Shown here piece after piece: positions 36,469-46,864 of a stretch of DNA of 64,000 nt. Below the pieces are notes generated by a model. It worked only from the letters and a program-made list of their open reading frames with translations, was not told the origin of the DNA and made no database searches. The DNA comes from Calonectria ilicicola. Lineage: Eukaryota > Ascomycota > Sordariomycetes > Hypocreales > Nectriaceae. The translations under genes and the position numbers were made by a program. How positions within the stretch are numbered: position 1 is the first letter of the stretch; every line of letters starts with the position of its first letter. Location: the NCBI GenBank assembly GCA_020809705.1, contig CP085826.1, positions 4,278,001 through 4,342,000 of the forward strand, read 5' to 3'.

Positions 36469-37474
36469 TGCGCTCGTTCCGCACTCGTCGCGGGACCAAC
36501 AGAGGGCGGGAGAGCTATTCGTTGGACGGACGGTGGTGAAGGCGACGCAGGGTCGAATGGTTCAAGAGAGGTTGTCGCAGACGGATCCAAAATAGAAGGC
36601 TAATGTCTAGGTCGAAGATTCGTAATAACGTGCCTGATGTGATGCGCAAATGTGTGTCTTGTATAGTACAGCTGTAGATTTCACCAAGTCACAATGAATG
36701 TCCTCTGGAGACCAATGCGCAGCCTAACTTGCCAATGAGACGGGGCGCTGGGACATGCACAAGTAGCCCCCTGCAAGGGGACCGCTAAGCTCCCTGGTAA
36801 TGTCGGAGCGGTACGTACCAATGTTGTTGCGGTTGAATGCAAACCAAAATCATCTACCTGCTGATTACTGAAGTAAAAGCGATCATTGAAAGAAAAAAAA
36901 GCGTATAACTTGGATAACAATAATTTGATTAAATACCTATAAAAGCACAAAGAAAACAAGTGTTCACATATTCTTATTCTATTTATAATTAATCGTGCTT
37001 TATTATTTTGTTCAAGTGATCAATTATGTCAAGCCAGCCTGAAATCAATCACGTGAGTGAGACCCGCTTGATATAAAATTTATTGGTCGCGTTTCAATCT
37101 GGTTCTTTTTTCTTGATCTCTCAGAAACGACATCGTTTCCTCGTGCTACGCGCAGGGACTGCCGCTTGGCATGATCATATTAATGCGCACTTTGCGATGT
37201 CTGGTTTTTAATGCGCATATTGGGTTCAGCAAGGCCATTTGCACCTGTTCGCAATGGTAAGTCACTTTTCTTTTTTGACACTTCAACACCGCCGAATCTC
37301 TCATGATGTATTCATTTTTATGAATTCTGCAATTCTGAATGTCGTCATGGCTTATGCCGTCCTGACCTCATGTGGATAATTATCAGCTGAACCCCAGATA
37401 TCAACACCTGTTCTTGATCATCGCCCGTCTATTCTTATAGAGGCTAACTCAAGTTTAGATCTAACCCTATATTT
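36469..37474. other. Intergenic, A/T-rich
   Basis: About 1 kb between two minus-strand genes. 36470-36700 is the dynein promoter and leader. 36830-37100 is very A/T-rich. The right part holds the 3' UTR of the aldo/keto reductase. No gene or RNA recognised. Confidence 0.5.
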
Positions 37475-38579
37475 CTAAGTCTCCATGGGGATGTGGTCGG
37501 GGTATCGAGTTCCGGCGACCTCAAAGTTGTCTAAAATAGCATCGATATCCTTCATCTCCTCATCGGTAAGTTTGACGAGTCTTGAGTTCTCCTCAACACG
37601 GGATACAGTGGTAGCCCCTGGGATGGGGACGACAAGGGGCACCCCAGGGCGGTTGCTGAGACAAGATACCCAGCTAATTGCAAGCTGTGCGGGTGTGCAG
37701 CCCTTCTGTTCCGCAAGAGCGTTGATTTGGTGGACAAGCTTAAGATTATGCTGGAACGCCTCTTGTTGCATGCGAGGGAACTCCGCAAGCATGCCCACCT
37801 CCTTGACCTGTGAGGCATCCTTGAATCTGCCAGCGAGCATCTGTTTCCGTGTTAGCCTACCCATGTGAAATGTAATCGTAGACTGGTATCACTCACTCCT
37901 CTACCAATAGGAGAATATGCAAGAATAGGAATGTTGTGTTCAGCCAAGGCCTCGGCAACACCATTCTTCAGAACATCTGGGCTGAACATGCTGACCTCCA
38001 CCTCAGCAGCCAGAATCTTGGCGTGCTTGGCGGCTTCATGGATAGTTGCAGGATTGCATTCAGAAATGAAGATGCCACCAATCTTTCCCGTGTCAATGTA
38101 TTCCTTCTGAATGACTCCAAAAGTCACCTCGAGGGGAACTCTGGGATCCCGTCTGGCACATCCAAAGGCATCCACCTTCTTGACGCCACCAATCTGGGCG
38201 ATGATGTTGTCGAGTGATCTGCGAATGCCCTCGGGTGATCCATTGGGGTGCAAATCTTCGAGATCACCACCTCCCTTCATAAAGAGAGTGACCTTGTCGG
38301 CATCCTCTGGGTATTTGGTGAAGTAGTGCTTGATAATGGTCATGCTGTTATATTCAGATGTTCCGTAGAACTCGCCAGCGTTCCAGATGGTGCAGCCATT
38401 TAGGACAGCGGCACGCATGGCGTCCAGAGACTGCTCTAGGGGAGGGTTAACTGGCCTCCAAGTGAGACCTGGTAACGTCAGTACTGTTGCATAATTCCTT
38501 TTCGCCTTTTTTTTTTCTTTCACATACCCATAAGGCCGAAGCCCTTCTCGCCAGGCTGCTTTCCCAAGATTTGCGCCAT
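37475..38579 (-). CDS. Aldo/keto reductase, pyridoxal-reductase type (Plr1/AKR8-like)
   Basis: Three exons, 38579-38528, 38468-37897 and 37840-37475, splice in frame to 329 aa. The start reads MAQILGKQPGEKGFGLMGLT, the usual first strand of the barrel. The catalytic Tyr is in TIWNAGEFYG and the Lys in LFMKGG. The usual catalytic His position reads CARRD, as expected for the AKR8/YakC group and not for classical aldose reductases. NADP-binding signatures are AYSPIGRGMLAGRF and PIPGATTVSRVEENS. AKR8 enzymes reduce pyridoxal to pyridoxine with NADPH in vitamin B6 salvage in the cytosol. The family is clear; the substrate is inference, because fungal genomes carry many close relatives with other substrates. 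Confidence 0.85.
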
Positions 38580-39075
38580 ACTGGGTTTGGAGTGTAAGAC
38601 GTTTATTAGACGTGGTGGAGGGGTCTTGATTAAGATGGAGTGGGTGCGAATTTGGATGCCGATGATACAATTCTTCTTCGGATTGAGCGAGCCATGTCTA
38701 TCTATTTATCTGTTTTTCGCTGGTTTCTACTTTTACCAGCTCGTATGTAATGTTTTGAGGGCTTCGCATAACACCACCACCACATTGGCCGTCTCAACCA
38801 AGCTGCGCTAGCGACTCTCATCGGATTTACATTGGCACCTGTTTCCCAAACCCGACGTTTCGGCCACCGAGCCATGCGTCCCGGCCAATCTCGAGCGTAG
38901 AACATGATCCGGTCCACAAGCCCGCATATTCCAGAGCAGATGGTATCCACAATTAGAAGGATCGCCAGTATCTTTGGCCGACCCTTTGGGCTGCACTCGC
39001 GTTTCGGCACTGCTGGTTCCGGATTTAAGCTGACTGGTTGAGTGTGAAGCTGAGCCTCGTATAGACGCACTGGAG
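38580..39075. other. Short intergenic region
   Basis: About 500 bp between two minus-strand genes; promoter of the aldo/keto reductase and 3' region of the CCCH gene. Nothing else seen. Confidence 0.5.
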
Positions 39076-40020
39076 TTACATCTCAATTAGATCCTCCTCC
39101 TCGTCGTCGCTGGAAGCCTTTTGAGTCTCGGGCCCGGCTGTATGCTCTATCTCCGGGCCGTCCTCGTTGTTGTCTGTCGATTGAGGAGTAGTCTTGTAAT
39201 ACTCGGCGCTGACCTCCTCGACGAGCCTCCATGGTTTGTTGTCCGGCTTGTTTGAGGCCCTATGGTACTTGTATTTCTTTGGCAGCCTTTTGGTTGGCCA
39301 GCGAGATCCTCCCGGTGGTATGTGGAGTTTCCCAACAGTTGCAAGCCACCACCTGGGATAGGCGTGTAAGCCGGCTGACGCGAGACCTTCAGCAGTGGTA
39401 GGCATGACGTGTTTAAAGCGGCATATTTTGCCCCATTTACAGTTCCCGGTGCGACACCAGTATCGACAGGCTGAATCAATCTTAGTCGTGGTAGCGCCAT
39501 CAGCATCAGCCTTGGAGGATCTCTTCGGTGCCCGAGAAGCCACTGACGCCGACAGCGTGCTTGATGCTGTGTCTGTGTGGCGCACGCCGCGACAGCTGGC
39601 GGCTACGTCCAGCTGGACACTGGTTGAGTCTTGAGATGATGCTGGAGTAGAGTTTATCGATGCAGGGCTCTCAGCTTGACATGGAGGAATCGGAGAGCCT
39701 GGACGGGAGTCGGCTGAGCCAATGACGGAGATGTCTGTGCCGTCATTGGGCTCGACTCGGCTCCTTACATCATCCTCATCAATGCGAAGGAATTTGACGA
39801 GATATGTGTCCTCCGCATGATAAAACCCCAAGTTGATCATGTCAACCGTCTCGTCTGGCTGGAGGGACCGTGGGACGCCGACCACTTTAAGCCATTCGGG
39901 GAGTAAGTCGGCAGGGATGAGGGGCACAATGGTGCTGGGTCGAACGATAAGCTCACCCATGGCCGTGAACTGCTCCGCCCCAGGACGGATGATGAAGAAG
40001 CGCGGCTTAGGGGCAGGCAT
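39076..40020 (-). CDS. CCCH zinc-finger protein of unknown function
   Basis: Single exon, 314 aa. The frame is open upstream to 40110. I choose the ATG at 40020 because MPAPKPRFFIIRPGAEQFTA begins the structured part and the upstream residues look like translated leader. Residues 1-100 are well structured in composition (strand-like IIRPG, LIVRPSTIVPLIP). A Ser/Thr-rich linker follows, then one CCCH finger near residues 192-211 with spacing C-x8-C-x5-C-x3-H (CRYWCRTGNCKWGKICRFKH). A basic segment and an acidic tail follow. CCCH fingers of this spacing usually bind RNA or zinc in mRNA-related proteins. I do not recognise a named family. It starts only 213 bp from the 3' end of the tubulin cofactor E gene on the same strand. 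Confidence 0.75.
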   Translation of the reverse strand: MPAPKPRFFIIRPGAEQFTAMGELIVRPSTIVPLIPADLLPEWLKVVGVPRSLQPDETVDMINLGFYHAEDTYLVKFLRIDEDDVRSRVEPNDGTDISVIGSADSRPGSPIPPCQAESPASINSTPASSQDSTSVQLDVAASCRGVRHTDTASSTLSASVASRAPKRSSKADADGATTTKIDSACRYWCRTGNCKWGKICRFKHVMPTTAEGLASAGLHAYPRWWLATVGKLHIPPGGSRWPTKRLPKKYKYHRASNKPDNKPWRLVEEVSAEYYKTTPQSTDNNEDGPEIEHTAGPETQKASSDDEEEDLIEM

Positions 40021-40233
40021 GTCGAACCTGTGTATCTGCAAAAATAGAGAGTAGGGAAGGAATGTGGTGGAAGGATGGCTGGCCCAAGATTTGCAACAGC
40101 TGAAGGGCACTCCTTTTATTCTCGAGTGCGTGCAAACGAATGTGAATGTGAAGCGTTTCCCGCTGCAGCTATCCTGCGTCTACGCGCCTGGTTTGCCTGT
40201 AAAGCAAACACAGAAAAGACGGTGCAAATAGTT

Positions 40234-42073
40234 CTATCTCGCTTCTACACGGATTCTGGCATCCAGCCCGTCGACGCAGTACCCGAGCTGCCTGGGCCCG
40301 TCTTTCAAGTCGACCTCTCTCTTGACCCACCGTCCAGACTTGCCTGATGTACCGTTTCCCACTGCATATGCACCCGTGTCTTGGCGTTCCCTCTCTTCCT
40401 CAGCCTCTTCTTCATCGCTGCTGTCACCCTCCTGGTCATCGAACCCAGCCACGGGATCCCATTCTCCCGTTTCCCAGATGAGGTTCAGCTTGAGAGGAGA
40501 CATGTTGAATAATTTCCCTGCAATGCCCTTGACGGCGTAGATGTCGACCGACTTGGGGATTTTAGTATTCTTTTCTTTTCCGTCCCTGGCATGAAACGCT
40601 ACATTGATTAACCTTGCATCAAGAAATGCCGGATTAACCTCTAACCGGCGCACAACGACAGGCTCTCCGTATATTTCACAGAGATCATGATATCGAGGGT
40701 GCAATGCCAAAACGTCCTGCTCTTCCGGCTCAGCCACAGCCGAGAGCTGCTTGCCGATTCTCGACAGATAAAATATTTCGGCATTGGTGCGATCTTCAGT
40801 TGAGATTTTGCTAAAGTTGAGAATCATCAAACCCTTGATACGAGCAATAGTAAACATGTGGGATTCTTCAGAAGAGGAAATGTTGTTGGCGTCCATTTGG
40901 GTTACATCGTAAACCGGGTTGTGGCTGATACGCAGGCCTTTTAGACCAGGGATGTGCTTCGGCAGGTCATCCACAAACGACCACGCATGGATCTTGTTGT
41001 ATGACACGTCAAGGTACTCAAGCGAAGACGGGAAGACGGGAGGATTGGTGCCTTCCGGGGCTAATGCAGTGATGTTGTTCCCTTTGAGGTGGAGGTTTCG
41101 GAGATGTGCGAGGGAAGTCAAGGCGCCTAGGTCTGCCAGGGTTTGGAAGTCGTTGAATTCAAGAGTGAGGGTGATTAGAGTGGATGATAGACTGTGGTAG
41201 TCTATGGTAGGTAGACGATGCAGCTGGTTAGAGCTTGCAATGAGGAACTCTAGAGATGGACATTTGGCAGCAACGTGGCACACCTCTTCCCAGGTCATCA
41301 TGGTCTCCTCAACGAAAAGCTCTCTGATGCGGTCAAACGCTCCTGTTGAGTCATCTTCCAAGAGATTCTGGAACCGGTTGCCACTGCATCTGTGTTAGTG
41401 ACGTGTTTGTTTGCACAAGACGGGTAAGCTGTGAAACGCACTTGAGTCTCAGGCTGTTGAGAAGCGGAAGCTCGCGGCAAATATCCGTTACTGGTCCAAG
41501 GCAGTTGAACAAATTACGCGTAAGGTCCAGCTGTGTTATTTTGGGACATGTCTGGGTGATGGTGCCCTCATCAGCGCCCTCGGCTAGGGCGGTCGCAACC
41601 TGGAGATCTTCAACGATCACTACCTTGAGTTCGCTGATGTTTGCCTGTTGGGATCTAATCTTCTCGAAGCCAATTTCCTCTGCACGCTTGCCGAAGAAGA
41701 CGATGTCTTCAGCTGCCCTTCGGCCATCAGGGCGCGTGTATTCAGAGGCATACTTGATACTGACGGCTTCAAGGAAGTGGCGGGGTGGGTCGGCTGGACG
41801 CGAGGGCCGCACAAACGATGCGGCCGTTGGCGACTTTGAGATGCCTGCACGGAACGGTTAGGTGCATGAGGACGGAATAAATAAAGGAATCGGCATTGTA
41901 CATGAAAAGTAGCGGACGCCCTTGTGGCAGCCGTCGTGTTTGCCTCGGGCTGGGTCGTCCCATTCCACACCGAGCCATGTGCCCGTGGTGCCTGCAACCT
42001 CACCGACGTACCTCACGGTACAGAGGGCGCCGTCGTAGGACACACGCTGCCCGACACGATGTGGCGAAGCCAT
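40234..42073 (-). CDS. pac2: Tubulin-folding cofactor E (TBCE/Pac2/Alp21)
   Basis: Three exons, 42073-41902, 41844-41442 and 41383-40234, give 574 aa in frame. The N-terminus MASPHRVGQRVSYDGALCTV leads into a CAP-Gly domain (TWLGVEWDDPARGKHDG, then GVRYFSC). Leucine-rich repeats span about residues 130-400 (LTRNLFNCL, LRLNGNRFQNL, LEYLDVSYNKI, LRISHNPVYD). A ubiquitin-like domain forms the C-terminus after an acidic Glu-rich loop. This is the exact order of cofactor E, which captures alpha-tubulin and, with cofactors C and D, releases native alpha/beta heterodimer. The second intron ends in two AGs six bases apart, and both keep the frame. I chose the distal one because it restores the LNGN repeat consensus. 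Confidence 0.92.
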
Positions 42074-42475
42074 GAATAGGAGGCAAAAAAGCGGGATCAA
42101 AAGTTTACGAGACTGTTGTGCAAGGCTTGCGGGCCATGGCGGGGATTTTGCGGGTGGATATGAGCAAAGTTGCTGAGGCAGCAGAATTTGAGGTTGTGAG
42201 CGGTGGCTTGAGTGAGTTGGCGGGTTGTGCAACGACGATGACAAGTGATGCAAAACCACAACCCAACAAAGGCTACTATATTTATGGTGATGTCTTAGAG
42301 AAAAGGAAATTTATTGGTAGAATATTTGTTTTTATTGATCCATTGATTTTTAAACAAGTCCATTTTTTTGCTCATGTACAGATCTCAACTCTTTATGGAC
42401 ACCTCACTATCTATGCACACTAAACCCCACTTAACAACGCTTGTGATGAACATTCTAAATCCTACACCATTGATG
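42074..42475. other. Short intergenic region
   Basis: About 400 bp. Cofactor E promoter and leader on the left, A/T-rich 3' UTR of the hydratase gene on the right. The plus-strand open frame at 42118-42423 has no motif. Confidence 0.5.
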
Positions 42476-43522
42476 TTACAACTTGCTCTTGGCATCGACG
42501 GAAACAACCTTGACCAAGGCACGGCCGTTGGTCAGGCACACTTTCCCGCCCTCTACCTCGACAATAAATCGGATCTCCTCAAACTCGCCCTTCTTCTCGC
42601 CGGTTCGCCACACGCTTGTAATCAGCTTGTCACCAGGGATGACGGGGCTGGCGAACCGGGCTTGGAACTCCTTGAGGTTTTCGGGGTTGCTGCCACCAAG
42701 TGTTCTGAGAATCTCATGGCATGATGTGTTCCACGAGTAGAGACCGTGCATGATGGAGCCGCCAAAGCCCATCTTGGCACCAGGCTCGGGAGTCGCATGC
42801 AGAGGGTTATAGTCACCGTTTAGACGGTACAGTAAACCAGACTGCTTGGTGGATTGGTGTTCCAGAACCAGATCAGGCTTCTTGCCTTCAGGTGGTGGGA
42901 AGTTGACCGTCTTGGGGCCTTTGGGCCCACCCCAGTTACCCTGTGCCACATAGAATGAGCTGGTGGTGATGCGCGAGTAAACCTCACCGCTGATGGCGTC
43001 AACTAGGTCGGATTGGGTCTCAAGAACGGAACCAGGGCGGCCTTTGTCGTAGACCCCAAGGACCTTGGTGCGGAACTCGAACTTGCGACCCTCGGATGAG
43101 ACGGGCAACGACTTGAAGAATTCAATCTTGCGCTGGCCATCTACGACGCGGCTGGGGTCAAACTCAGGGACCTGGGGAATCTTGACAGACTTTTGCGCCG
43201 CGTAAAAATCGACACAGTCCTGAGTGTCTCCCTTAAATACTGAGCGATTTGTCAGAGAAAAGCCACGAGAGGAAATGGGAACAATGGCTGCTTACAGAGG
43301 ACGGTGGGGTAAGTAGGGAAAACGGTGAAGTTGGGGTTGAGTTCCTGGCGATCTATGGTAAGCTAGAGGACGGGCCGTGGGGATTCGAGGAATTGTATGT
43401 ACGTAGAGAAAGTGAAGCTCCTGGTCAGTGCAGCCAACAGTATTGGCAAAGAGCAGAACGTCGCGCCTCAGCCAGGAAACTGCCTGGCGAGGGTACTCGT
43501 AGCCTACACCTGGGCCGGACAT
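42476..43522 (-). CDS. Peroxisomal MaoC/hydratase-2 family enoyl-CoA hydratase
   Basis: Three exons, 43522-43403, 43344-43296 and 43239-42476, splice in frame to 310 aa. The N-terminal hot-dog part starts MSGPGVGYEYPRQAVSWLRR. The C-terminal hot-dog carries the hydratase-2 signature RLNGDYNPLHATPEPGAKMG, whose Asp and His are the catalytic pair in the family. The protein ends in SKL, a canonical PTS1, so import into peroxisomes is expected. Family members hydrate trans-2-enoyl-CoA to (3R)-hydroxyacyl-CoA in beta-oxidation; in fungi this is normally a domain of the multifunctional Fox2 enzyme. This gene is a stand-alone double hot-dog protein, so its substrate may be different or special (inference). 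The middle exon is only 49 nt. Confidence 0.88.
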
Positions 43523-44596
43523 GTTGGATAATGGGCAACGGGTTTGGATGGGACGCAAGTAAAGGAAGACAGCCAAGACAAAAAGCGCGGAAAGAGAAGC
43601 AAAAATAAAATGAACTTTTTGCACGGCGATCTCGCTCGTATCTATGTACGTAAGGTATTATTGAGCGCGTGGGAGCCGAGGCTCCATCAAGGAAGGCGTG
43701 TGGGGAAAACTCTTGGCTAGGATCTTGTTTTGTAGTGCAACGCACCCAACTAACCCGCCTCGGTAGGTGCCCTCGGAGGGTCTCGAGGACTGCTTGAACC
43801 GAAGAGCATGTCGATCGATTGAGGAGAATCCTTGAAACTACCAATACGAAAAAGAAAACTATTAGGGCTTGAGGGACAAAAGAGGCGGCAACTAGGCCGT
43901 CCGGCCTCGAACCAACTCGCAGTGTGGAGCTTTGGCAGCCTTTGATTATCTTGATAATCAAAAACCTGCTAACCCCCACTGGAACTTTTTTAGCCACCGC
44001 ATCCTCAACCAATCTCGCCAGTGACATCACCCACGCTTGCCCCGTGTGAGCCGCAGCAGCAGCAATGGACTCGGCTTCTTCCATCGAATGCCAGCGACGG
44101 TGCGCGGAGCTAATGTCATTTGGCATGCTCCTACAGCACCTTTCTACCGCAACGACCCTGTTGGACCACGGCCCGTCGTCTGCAAAATCTGAGCAAGCGG
44201 ATTCCACCCCACTGATCCATGCGAAACCGGAGTCCGCTGCAACACCAGGGAGTGGATCAGGGGTCAAAAAGAAGAATTAGCCTCCTACGGCTCTTGAAAA
44301 AAGTGTGGGGGTATCGAAGACTGCCGGCGCTTGTCGAGAAGACTCGAAAAGGATCAAGGCATTTGCGATCATGACATCATGATGCATTGCCATGGAGGTG
44401 TTGGTAAGAACAAAACAAACGTCATTCAGGCTGTATTCTTTGAGGCTTACAAGATCTAAGGGATTTCAATTTGGGCAGCTCTTAGTCTTGTGCTAGGCTA
44501 GTTGGTATCAAACTGTATAAAAGAGTGTAGATCGTCACAGTATATCGCTCACAAAGAAAAAATTGCCGTCAATCTGGCACTAGTTAAAACCACAAC
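43523..44596. other. Intergenic: hydratase promoter and neighbour's 3' region
   Basis: About 1.1 kb between two minus-strand genes. The long minus frame over 43425-44267 overlaps the hydratase first exon in another frame and has no motif, so I treat it as chance. Nothing else recognised. Confidence 0.5.
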
Positions 44597-45904
44597 TTAA
44601 CTCACTTGGCCCTTGGCTCGATCACATTCCGCAATGAATCTGTAGATGCCCTCAAGGCCCTCATAGTCTTCGGACCCGTGTTCCTCATAGCTGAGAGCAT
44701 GAGACATTGTCTCATAACCTTCGGGGTCAGAGATCCATGGGTTGTCGGCCATTTCGTCAATAAAGGCTTCCCGAACAAAGTCATCATCTGACATGGATGA
44801 TGCTTCGTCCCAAGCGTATCCTCCAATGGACCGGACTGAGACAGATTTGGGGGCGTCGGGTGCAAAAGGGAACTTTAGTGCCATTGGGACCCCCGCGTTT
44901 GTACCAAAGTTGGCGTCCTCGCCTACCACGCCATGCTGAATCCCAATGTCATCGCAGAGCCGCTCAATTGTTTCGGCATCAACACCCGGAAACCTAACTC
45001 TGAGAATATTTTGATTTTCCAAATGAATTGGGAGATCGCCTATAATGGCAAGCCGACGAAGGTCTGCATATATGGCAGTCAATTCCTTCAATGCCCTGCC
45101 AAAGTCAGCAGACAAAACGTCAAGGAATCCCTCGGTGTTGAGGGTGATGCCATAGGGCGAAGGCTGAGACTTGAAGCCCTTGGTCTCAGAAGAGAAGGCA
45201 ATGGCGGTAGCAAGAGGGCTGAGGGCGGTCAAGGTAGGGCTGATCTTGAAGTCGATGAAGGCGCCGGGAGCGGTGCGGGGAATTGACGAGAACTTCTGCA
45301 TCGCCTCATCCTCCACGGCTGAGACGGCACGATATTGGCGCTCGCCTCGAGGGCCCAGACCATCGTAGCGCATCTTCTGACCTGAAAGGAAGAAGGCCCT
45401 CATTGCCTGGGAGACATTCTGCACCACCTGAGCCGGGGCTACTGGAGTGTGAGAAAAGTAGCGTGCACCACCTCCCAAGCTGTATCCTCCGGCGGATCGA
45501 GGCAATGCTCCTCCAGTCAAGTTGGGGCGAAGAGTGCTGGCGAATGGAGCACGTCCGGAGAATTGTCCAACACGTCGCGAGGTGTTGGAGACTGGAAGCT
45601 TAAATCGGTCGAACCGGGTGTTCTTGGGTTCAGTGCTCATGAACCGCTTGGCGAAGCGTTGAACATTTTGGACAGTAGAGCTGGAGAACCATCGCGATTG
45701 ACGCCTGTGCTGTCGGAGAGCAGCAACGGGGTGAATTGGTTGACGTGCAAGTCTAGCAGACTTAAGTCCGAGATTCTGTAATTCGGTCTGTACCGGCCGT
45801 ACCACGACGGCCAGCTTGGCTCGAACCACATTCGTGGTTTTGGCCACGGCGATCCGGAGGAGCCGTCGGGTCGTTGGACCCCACAACGCCTCCAAAGACG
45901 CCAT
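44597..45904 (-). CDS. Conserved mitochondrial-type protein of unknown function
   Basis: Single exon, 435 aa. The first 60 residues (MASLEALWGPTTRRLLRIAV and on) are Arg-rich with few acids, and RRQSRWFSSSTVQ looks like a presequence cleavage region. Mitochondrial targeting is therefore likely. Residues 190-345 look like a compact alpha/beta domain (GAFIDFKISPTLTALSPL; ADLRRLAIIGDLPIHLENQN; ILRVRFPGVDAETIERLCDD). The C-terminus is acidic. My recollection is that orthologues in some fungal genomes carry the label casein kinase II beta 2 subunit. I see neither the Cys4 zinc finger nor other CK2-beta hallmarks, so I do not adopt that name. It is divergently arranged with the snoRNA host gene, so the two may share a promoter. 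Confidence 0.75.
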   Translation of the reverse strand: MASLEALWGPTTRRLLRIAVAKTTNVVRAKLAVVVRPVQTELQNLGLKSARLARQPIHPVAALRQHRRQSRWFSSSTVQNVQRFAKRFMSTEPKNTRFDRFKLPVSNTSRRVGQFSGRAPFASTLRPNLTGGALPRSAGGYSLGGGARYFSHTPVAPAQVVQNVSQAMRAFFLSGQKMRYDGLGPRGERQYRAVSAVEDEAMQKFSSIPRTAPGAFIDFKISPTLTALSPLATAIAFSSETKGFKSQPSPYGITLNTEGFLDVLSADFGRALKELTAIYADLRRLAIIGDLPIHLENQNILRVRFPGVDAETIERLCDDIGIQHGVVGEDANFGTNAGVPMALKFPFAPDAPKSVSVRSIGGYAWDEASSMSDDDFVREAFIDEMADNPWISDPEGYETMSHALSYEEHGSEDYEGLEGIYRFIAECDRAKGQVS

Positions 45905-46205
45905 TTTGAAGAGATGTGTTGATTTCCAACTGTATTGGAGTGAAGGAGCGGAGATGCACGTTTAGGCACCTGAGCAGCTGATGGAGGGCCGCTTTATGCG
46001 GTGATAAGATTCGCCACACCGGCGGGAGATCTCGGTTGCACCGCCACACACCTGCCCCTGGTTGGATTGCGGGGCAGATTATACACTATACCGTAAATGG
46101 ATTAGCGTCTACACAGTCAGCGCCCATATCTTCTCAAGAAATTTTTTATTTTCTTTCTTCTTCTCCCAAATCTCTTCACTTTCACACAACAAGCTCAGCT
46201 CTGCG
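45905..46205. promoter_or_regulatory. Divergent promoter between the mitochondrial-protein gene and the snoRNA host
   Basis: The 301 bp between the minus-strand start at 45904 and the first exon of the plus-strand host transcript must hold both promoters. 46135-46200 is strongly pyrimidine-rich (TTCTTTCTTC, CTTCACTTTC), a usual fungal initiation context for the plus-strand transcript. No TATA box was recognised. Confidence 0.45.
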
Positions 46206-46286
46206 ATGCGAGTGCATTCCATGAGCTGGGCGGCTTTGTCCAATTGCTACTAGGTAAGACGCAATTCTCCTTCACCGTCCCTAGCC

Positions 46287-46357
46287 CTTCTATGACGATA
46301 CCATATCCAAGCCAGACCAAATTATGGTGGTTATATTCTAGAATTACCCTGAGGAAG
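46287..46357 (+). ncRNA. Box C/D snoRNA candidate 1 (18S target GGTAATTCTAGA)
   Basis: C box ATGACGA lies at 46292-46298 and D box CTGA at 46349-46352. The boxes are flanked by a 5-bp terminal stem, CTTCT (46287-46291) with GGAAG (46353-46357). The 12 nt directly before the D box, TCTAGAATTACC, are perfectly complementary to the conserved 18S rRNA segment GGTAATTCTAGA. The D-plus-five rule points at the second A of GGTAA, a position equivalent, as I recall, to human 18S Am159 (U45A). The C box is slightly non-canonical (TGACGA). It lies inside the first host intron. Confidence 0.8.
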
Positions 46358-46528
46358 CCTCTGAAGGCCAATGTTTCTAGGACTCTTGTCGCGAACCTCG
46401 GCTAACAGTCAATTGGCAGAATTTTTTTTTTCTTTCTCTATGGTTTTGCTCGGCCTACGTGACGCGACGCGCACATTCCATTGATTCAAAAGGTTAGTCG
46501 GAAGAGATTTTTTTTCTTGTCTTCCCCA

Positions 46529-46622
46529 CTCCGTGTGATGATCAAAACGACACCAGGGATTCCTCATTCTTAATATATTATGTCGATACCGTTGTTTAAG
46601 TTTCAGCCTTGTCTGACTGGAG
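46529..46622 (+). ncRNA. Box C/D snoRNA candidate 2 (snR41-like, 18S target CAAGGCTGAAACTT)
   Basis: C box GTGATGA lies at 46535-46541, D box CTGA at 46613-46616, and a flanking CTCC/GGAG stem at 46529-46532 with 46619-46622. The element before the D box, AAGTTTCAGCCTTG, matches 14 nt of 18S rRNA (CAAGGCTGAAACTT) without mismatch. The predicted methylation falls on the first G of AAGG, the site that yeast snR41 guides (Gm1126 in my recollection). I do not see a convincing second guide. It lies in the second host intron. Confidence 0.85.
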
Positions 46623-46720
46623 ATTCACTTTCACCCTTGATTTGTTGACGACTTTTAATGTCAGTTGCTAACGTTATTGGTGACAGGTAATTTTTACTCT
46701 GCGCTTCTCCCCCATCACAA

Positions 46721-46864
46721 ACCCATAGTATGATGAAGATTTGAACGAACGGGCGGACATAAACGAGTACCAAAGCCTCTCGCCCTAGAAAAGCAAGGAC
46801 GTACAATCCTTGTGGTGGGAGTGTGGCGGGACCTCTTGTTGACACTTCGTCACCTGACTGTGGT
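46721..46864 (+). ncRNA. Box C/D snoRNA candidate 3 (unusually long, target unknown)
   Basis: C box TGATGA lies at 46731-46736 and D box CTGA at 46854-46857. A 7-bp flanking stem with one bulge pairs ACCCATAG (46721-46728) with CTGTGGT (46858-46864). An internal hairpin CAAGGA/TCCTTG (near 46794-46811) could shorten the distance between the boxes. Box-to-box length is about 127 nt, long for a simple guide. The stretch before the D box (GACACTTCGTCAC) gives only a 9-nt match to a conserved 25S segment, so no target is assigned. It could be an orphan or a processing snoRNA. Confidence 0.55.

Noticed and set aside
43425..44267. Minus-strand open frame of 280 codons
   Set aside because: It overlaps the hydratase first exon in another frame, has no motif, and its translation is typical of leader DNA.
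44597..45904. Naming the 435-aa protein casein kinase II beta subunit
   Set aside because: I recall that label from some fungal annotations, but the CK2-beta Cys4 zinc finger is not visible here.
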